From: JBFGCA01 sp041567315
GTDB taxonomy: Bacteria; Acidobacteriota; Thermoanaerobaculia; Multivoradales; JAHEKO01
Assembly (NCBI GenBank): GCA_041567315.1
Contig: JBFGCA010000158.1
Location: 1 to 8,277, forward strand
Length of the DNA stretch: 8,277 nt
Reading direction: 5' to 3'
Shown here piece by piece: positions 5,924 through 8,277 of the stretch. The notes below the pieces were generated by a model. That model was given only the letters and a program-made list of their open reading frames with translations, searched no databases and had not been told where the DNA came from. The position numbers and the translations under genes were made by a program. Every line of letters begins with the position of its first letter. Positions within the stretch are counted from its first letter, which is position 1.

Positions 5924-6726
5924 GCGCCCGCTTCCTCGCCGCCCGGTTTGATCGCCTCGTACTTGAGCTGGTAGGCGACCCGCGCGTCACGCTTCTTGTC
6001 GGGCTTGAACCACACCGCCGCCGCCGACCCGTCGTCGGCCGTCGGGTAGAACCAGCCGACCACGTCGTCGGGATACTGCTTGACGTTGCGCAGGTTGGCC
6101 TGGCCGAGCAGCGCCCTCACCTCGTCCTCGGTCATCCCCTTCTTGGCCTGCTCGAAGCGCTCGCGGGACATGAAACGGTCGGCCTCCGCCCGGGCTAGCG
6201 CCTGCTTGAGCTTCTCGTTGTCGGGATCGAGCCCGAGGGCCGTGTTGTAGATCTCGATGGCGCGCTTGTAGTCGCCGCCCTTGTCGATCCACTCGGCGGC
6301 CATCAGCATGTCCTCGTCGCTCTTCATGCGCAGCATCGCCTGCTGTCGCTCGGTGGGCTCCTCACCCTCGATCATCGGGTCGGCGTTGAGCGCCCCCACC
6401 AGGCGTCCGTTGAACTCCTCGCTGAGATCGGCGACCTCGGTCTGGAGCTGCTCGACCTGCGCCGACAGCTCTTCGGCGGTGGGACCGGCCACCTCCTCGC
6501 CCTCCGCCCCGCCGGCCGCCGGCTCGGCGCCGGCGAGCGCGGCCAGCTGCTCGCGGAGCGCGGCCAGCTCCTGACGCTTGGCGTCGAGCTGCGCCTTGGC
6601 ATCGCTGATCCAGGTCCACTCGGCCTCCCGCTCCAACTCCTCGGGGGACGGACCCTTCTCGCACGCGGCCACGAACGGCAGCGCGAAGAGAAGAGCGACG
6701 GACAGGCCTTGGCGGGTCCTCAGCAT
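5920..6726 (-). CDS. Predicted lipoprotein with coiled-coil, TPR-like and BamE-like (SmpA/OmlA) segments
   Basis: The 268-residue product starts with a short basic tip (MLRTR), a hydrophobic stretch and a lipobox VAAC with the lipidated Cys at 22. This predicts export and lipid anchoring in an envelope membrane; the residues after the Cys are Glu-Lys, not Asp, which does not argue for inner-membrane retention. A charged helical part (about 27-110) is interrupted by an Ala/Gly/Glu-rich linker (65-82). A single TPR-like unit lies at about 140-178 (AAEWIDKGGDYKRAIEIYNT, then LGLDPDN). The C-terminal part (about 190-255) has the GMTEDEVRALLGQ signature followed by WFYP and a short strand-rich end, resembling the BamE/SmpA fold. 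ATG at 6726 was chosen over 6732 because AGGAGG is 7 nt from the first but only 1 nt from the second. The specific role is unknown. The gene lies 83 nt before rpsU on the same strand. Confidence 0.85.
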   Translation of the reverse strand: MLRTRQGLSVALLFALPFVAACEKGPSPEELEREAEWTWISDAKAQLDAKRQELAALREQLAALAGAEPAAGGAEGEEVAGPTAEELSAQVEQLQTEVADLSEEFNGRLVGALNADPMIEGEEPTERQQAMLRMKSDEDMLMAAEWIDKGGDYKRAIEIYNTALGLDPDNEKLKQALARAEADRFMSRERFEQAKKGMTEDEVRALLGQANLRNVKQYPDDVVGWFYPTADDGSAAAVWFKPDKKRDARVAYQLKYEAIKPGGEEAGA

Positions 6727-6733
6727 GGTCATG

Positions 6734-6739
6734 CCTCCT
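6734..6739 (-). promoter_or_regulatory. Ribosome binding site of the lipoprotein gene
   Basis: AGGAGG lies 7 nt before the ATG at 6726 and only 1 nt before the in-frame ATG at 6732. It therefore selects the downstream Met, which also leaves a well-formed signal peptide. Confidence 0.8.
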
Positions 6740-6775
6740 GAGTCTGCGAATCGGACAATCGCTGCGGGGACAAGC

Positions 6776-6804
6776 AAGCTACCATAGCGACTGCGGGCCG
6801 ACAA
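6776..6804 (-). promoter_or_regulatory. Possible promoter of the lipoprotein gene
   Basis: TTGTCG (6804-6799), 17 bp, then TAGCTT (6781-6776), with TGG just before the -10. Matches are 4 of 6 and 3 of 6. It would give a leader of about 40 nt ending in the AGGAGG site. The spacing is right but the -10 is weak. Confidence 0.4.
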
Positions 6805-6844
6805 CCCTGAAAGGGCCGCGCGCGCGACCCGCCGAACCTTCGAT

Positions 6845-6868
6845 AAACCCCAATAGCTTCAAGGGTTT
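6845..6868. repeat. Inverted repeat between divergent promoters (possible operator)
   Basis: AAACCC (6845-6850) and GGGTTT (6863-6868) are a perfect 6-bp inverted repeat with a 12-base AT-richer centre. It lies 15 bp upstream of the -35 of the plus-strand promoter and about 40 bp upstream of that proposed for the lipoprotein. The layout suits a regulator binding site acting on one or both genes. A TTTT run follows on the plus strand, but a short stem with a 12-nt loop is a poor terminator. Confidence 0.35.
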
Positions 6869-6883
6869 TCGAGAGGCGCGCCC

Positions 6884-6912
6884 TTGACAGTCCGGGATGC
6901 CTCCAGAATAAT
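6884..6912 (+). promoter_or_regulatory. Near-consensus sigma70 promoter for the GAF-like protein gene
   Basis: TTGACA (6884-6889) is a perfect -35; after exactly 17 bp comes AATAAT (6907-6912), matching 5 of 6 of the -10 consensus. It is the best promoter match I found in the window and points towards the gene at 7021, giving a leader of about 100 nt. Confidence 0.75.
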
Positions 6913-7020
6913 CCTCCCGCCGGAGTCGCCCCGCGCTACCGTCGCCTGCGGTCGCTTCGCGCCGTCGCGCGGCGCCCCCAGCCCCCGGCGCGACGCGCCG
7001 GCCGATCGACCGCTTCGCCC
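6913..7020 (+). other. GC-rich structured 5' leader without a visible ribosome site
   Basis: About 100 nt lie between the promoter and the ATG at 7021. GTCGCGC (6964-6970) can pair with GCGCGAC (6988-6994) over a 17-nt loop, and other GC-rich pairings are possible. No Shine-Dalgarno-like purine run precedes the ATG. No known riboswitch was recognised. Confidence 0.4.
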
Positions 7021-8277
7021 ATGCCCTCTTCCGAGCCCAACACCGACCTCGATTCGAGGATCGACCGCGCCGTCGGACGGGCGGTCGAGCGCCTGCGCGG
7101 CGAGCTGCTCGAGCGCCTGGAGCAGACCCGGCGCGAGATGCGGAGTCTGGCGGGCGCCGAGGCGGCCCCGCCGGAACCGGCGCCGTCGCCGGCCCCCGAA
7201 GCCGACGATCTGCGGCAGCTGCTCGAGGCGGTCGCCCGCATCGACGCCGCCCGATCGCAGGCCGACATCCTCGAGGCGCTACTCGAAGGAGGCTGCCGCT
7301 TCGCGTCGCGCACGGCGTTCCTGCTGGCGCGGCCCGAGGGGCTCAGCGGGTGGGGGGCGCACGGCTTCGGCGCCGGCGGCCTGGCCATCGACGGGCTGGA
7401 GATCGACTACCAGGAGGGCACCCCCTGGGCACGCCTCGCCGAGGGTGGCGGCAGCGTCCCCCTCGAGCCCGGCGAGGGCGCCGAGCTGTGGTCGCCGCTG
7501 GACGGCGAGGAGCCGGCCGAGGGCGTACTGGTCCCGATGGTGCTCCGCGACCAACTGGCCGGCGGCCTCTACGCCGACCGGGTGGCCGCCGACGGGCGGC
7601 TGCAGCCCGGTGCCCTGGCGTTGCTGACCTACGTCGCCGCCCAGGCCCTCGAGACCCTGCCGCTGCGCGAGCGGCCGGCGACGCCGACGCTCTACCGCAG
7701 CGGCGAGGAGCCGGCCGGGCTCGCCGGCCTGCCGCTGTTCGGAAGCGACGCGGCGGCCGCCGCCGAGGTCGAGGTCGAGGAGCCTCCCGCGATCGAAGAG
7801 CCCGTGGTCGAAGAGCTGATCGAGGCAGAGCCCCCGCCGGCAGCGCCGGCAGTGCCGCCAGCGCCGCCAGCGGCTCCGCCGGCCGACGAGCTGGCGGCGG
7901 TCGACGAGGTGGGCTTCGCTGTCGAGCCGGCGCCTCTCGAGCCGGTCCCCTCCGTGGAGCCGGCCGCCGTCACCCCGCCGGTCGCCGAGCCGCCCCCGTT
8001 CGAGGCGCCCGCGCCGGCCCCCCCGCTGGCGCCTCCGGTCGAGGCGCCGCCCGTCCACGAGCCACCCGCGCCGGAGCCGGCGGTCGCCCCGCCGCCCATC
8101 CCGGAAGCGCCGGCCCCCGAGCCCCCCATCCCCGAACCACCGGTCCTGGAGCCCGCGGCCCCGCCACCTCCCATGGCGCCCCCCGTCGCGGCGCCACCGG
8201 CCGAGGCCCCGGCCTACGAGGAGGAGGACACCCGTCCCGGTCTGGCCGAGCCGGCGCCCGCTCGCGACACCCGCGCG
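7021..8277 (+). CDS. GAF-like domain protein with Pro/Ala/Glu-rich tail, 3' end beyond the window
   Basis: The 419 visible codons are open to the right edge without a stop. Residues 10-45 form a charged amphipathic helix, probably a coiled coil. A short Pro/Ala linker follows (46-60). Residues 63-215 resemble a GAF-type sensory domain: an N-terminal helix (LLEAVARIDAARSQADILEA), a first strand TAFLLARPEGLSGWGAHGF, the return strands VLVPMVLRDQLAGGLYADR, and a closing helix ending AAQALETLPLRE. No chromophore or ligand-binding residues can be assigned. From about 245 to 400 the chain is low-complexity, dominated by Pro, Ala, Glu and Val, like a flexible spacer. It ends near the edge at EEEDTRPGLAE. 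There is no signal peptide or membrane segment, so it is probably cytoplasmic. ATG 7021 is the first start in this frame after the promoter. Function is unknown; a signalling or scaffold role is inference. Confidence 0.75.
   Translation, partial: MPSSEPNTDLDSRIDRAVGRAVERLRGELLERLEQTRREMRSLAGAEAAPPEPAPSPAPEADDLRQLLEAVARIDAARSQADILEALLEGGCRFASRTAFLLARPEGLSGWGAHGFGAGGLAIDGLEIDYQEGTPWARLAEGGGSVPLEPGEGAELWSPLDGEEPAEGVLVPMVLRDQLAGGLYADRVAADGRLQPGALALLTYVAAQALETLPLRERPATPTLYRSGEEPAGLAGLPLFGSDAAAAAEVEVEEPPAIEEPVVEELIEAEPPPAAPAVPPAPPAAPPADELAAVDEVGFAVEPAPLEPVPSVEPAAVTPPVAEPPPFEAPAPAPPLAPPVEAPPVHEPPAPEPAVAPPPIPEAPAPEPPIPEPPVLEPAAPPPPMAPPVAAPPAEAPAYEEEDTRPGLAEPAPARDTRA
7768..8205 (+). repeat. Low-complexity Pro/Ala/Glu-rich coding segment
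   Basis: About 145 codons consist mainly of Pro, Ala, Glu and Val, with loose EPP, APP and PIPE-type units rather than exact tandem repeats. It is in frame with the GAF-like protein and lies between that domain and whatever follows beyond the window. It could be an extended linker that holds two domains apart. Confidence 0.7.

Noticed and set aside
6727..6804. Upstream starts for the lipoprotein (6732 or 6804)
   Set aside because: They put the ribosome site too close or inside the gene and spoil the compact signal peptide; 6726 has AGGAGG at 7 nt.
6805..6815. Small CCCT/AGGG stem in the divergent region
   Set aside because: Only 4 bp with a 3-nt loop; expected by chance in this base composition.
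7279..8058. Minus-strand open frames opposite the GAF/Pro-rich gene
   Set aside because: Arg/Gly-rich reverse reading of the Pro/Ala-rich segment; no ribosome site or motif.
7768..8205. CRISPR-like or exact tandem repeat array
   Set aside because: The repetition is at amino-acid composition level, in frame with the gene, with no constant repeat and spacer lengths.

Overview
This window is very GC-rich (roughly 70% or more by eye, with G/C at almost every third codon position). The proteins and a predicted lipoprotein point to a Gram-negative-type bacterium. A high-GC Acidobacteriota or deltaproteobacterial-type lineage would fit, but the sequence does not settle this. No rRNA, tRNA, CRISPR array, insertion sequence, integrase or attachment site was seen. 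This is chromosomal housekeeping territory rather than an accessory island.

Layout. On the minus strand, reading from about 6.8 kb down to 1, are five co-directional genes: a predicted lipoprotein with TPR-like and BamE-like parts (6726-5920), rpsU for ribosomal protein bS21 (5836-5627), mutS2 (5483-3024), dnaG primase (3022-1238) and rpoD, the primary sigma factor (1159 to beyond position 1). This is the classical macromolecular synthesis operon rpsU-dnaG-rpoD, joining translation, replication and transcription initiation, with mutS2 inserted between rpsU and dnaG. On the plus strand, divergent from the lipoprotein, is a GAF-like protein with a long Pro/Ala/Glu-rich tail (from 7021) that runs off the right edge.

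Control signals. A good sigma70-type promoter (TTGACT, 17 bp, CAGAAT) overlaps the stop codon of the lipoprotein gene and would give rpsU a leader of about 50 nt with a hairpin near its 5' end. rpsU starts at a TTG codon behind a strong Shine-Dalgarno sequence. The rpsU-mutS2 spacer holds three GC-rich hairpins or palindromes where an attenuator would be expected. mutS2 and dnaG are separated by one base, and the dnaG ribosome site lies inside mutS2. The last 120 or so codons of dnaG have relaxed codon use and AT-rich pockets with promoter-like hexamers, a plausible site for an internal rpoD promoter. The divergent region has a near-consensus promoter towards the GAF gene (TTGACA, 17 bp, AATAAT) and a weaker one towards the lipoprotein.

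No clearly new multi-gene system was found. The items most worth a second look are the control architecture of the rpsU-mutS2-dnaG-rpoD operon, the altered LDxR motif in the MutS2 Smr domain, and the two less familiar proteins (the BamE-like lipoprotein and the GAF/Pro-rich protein).
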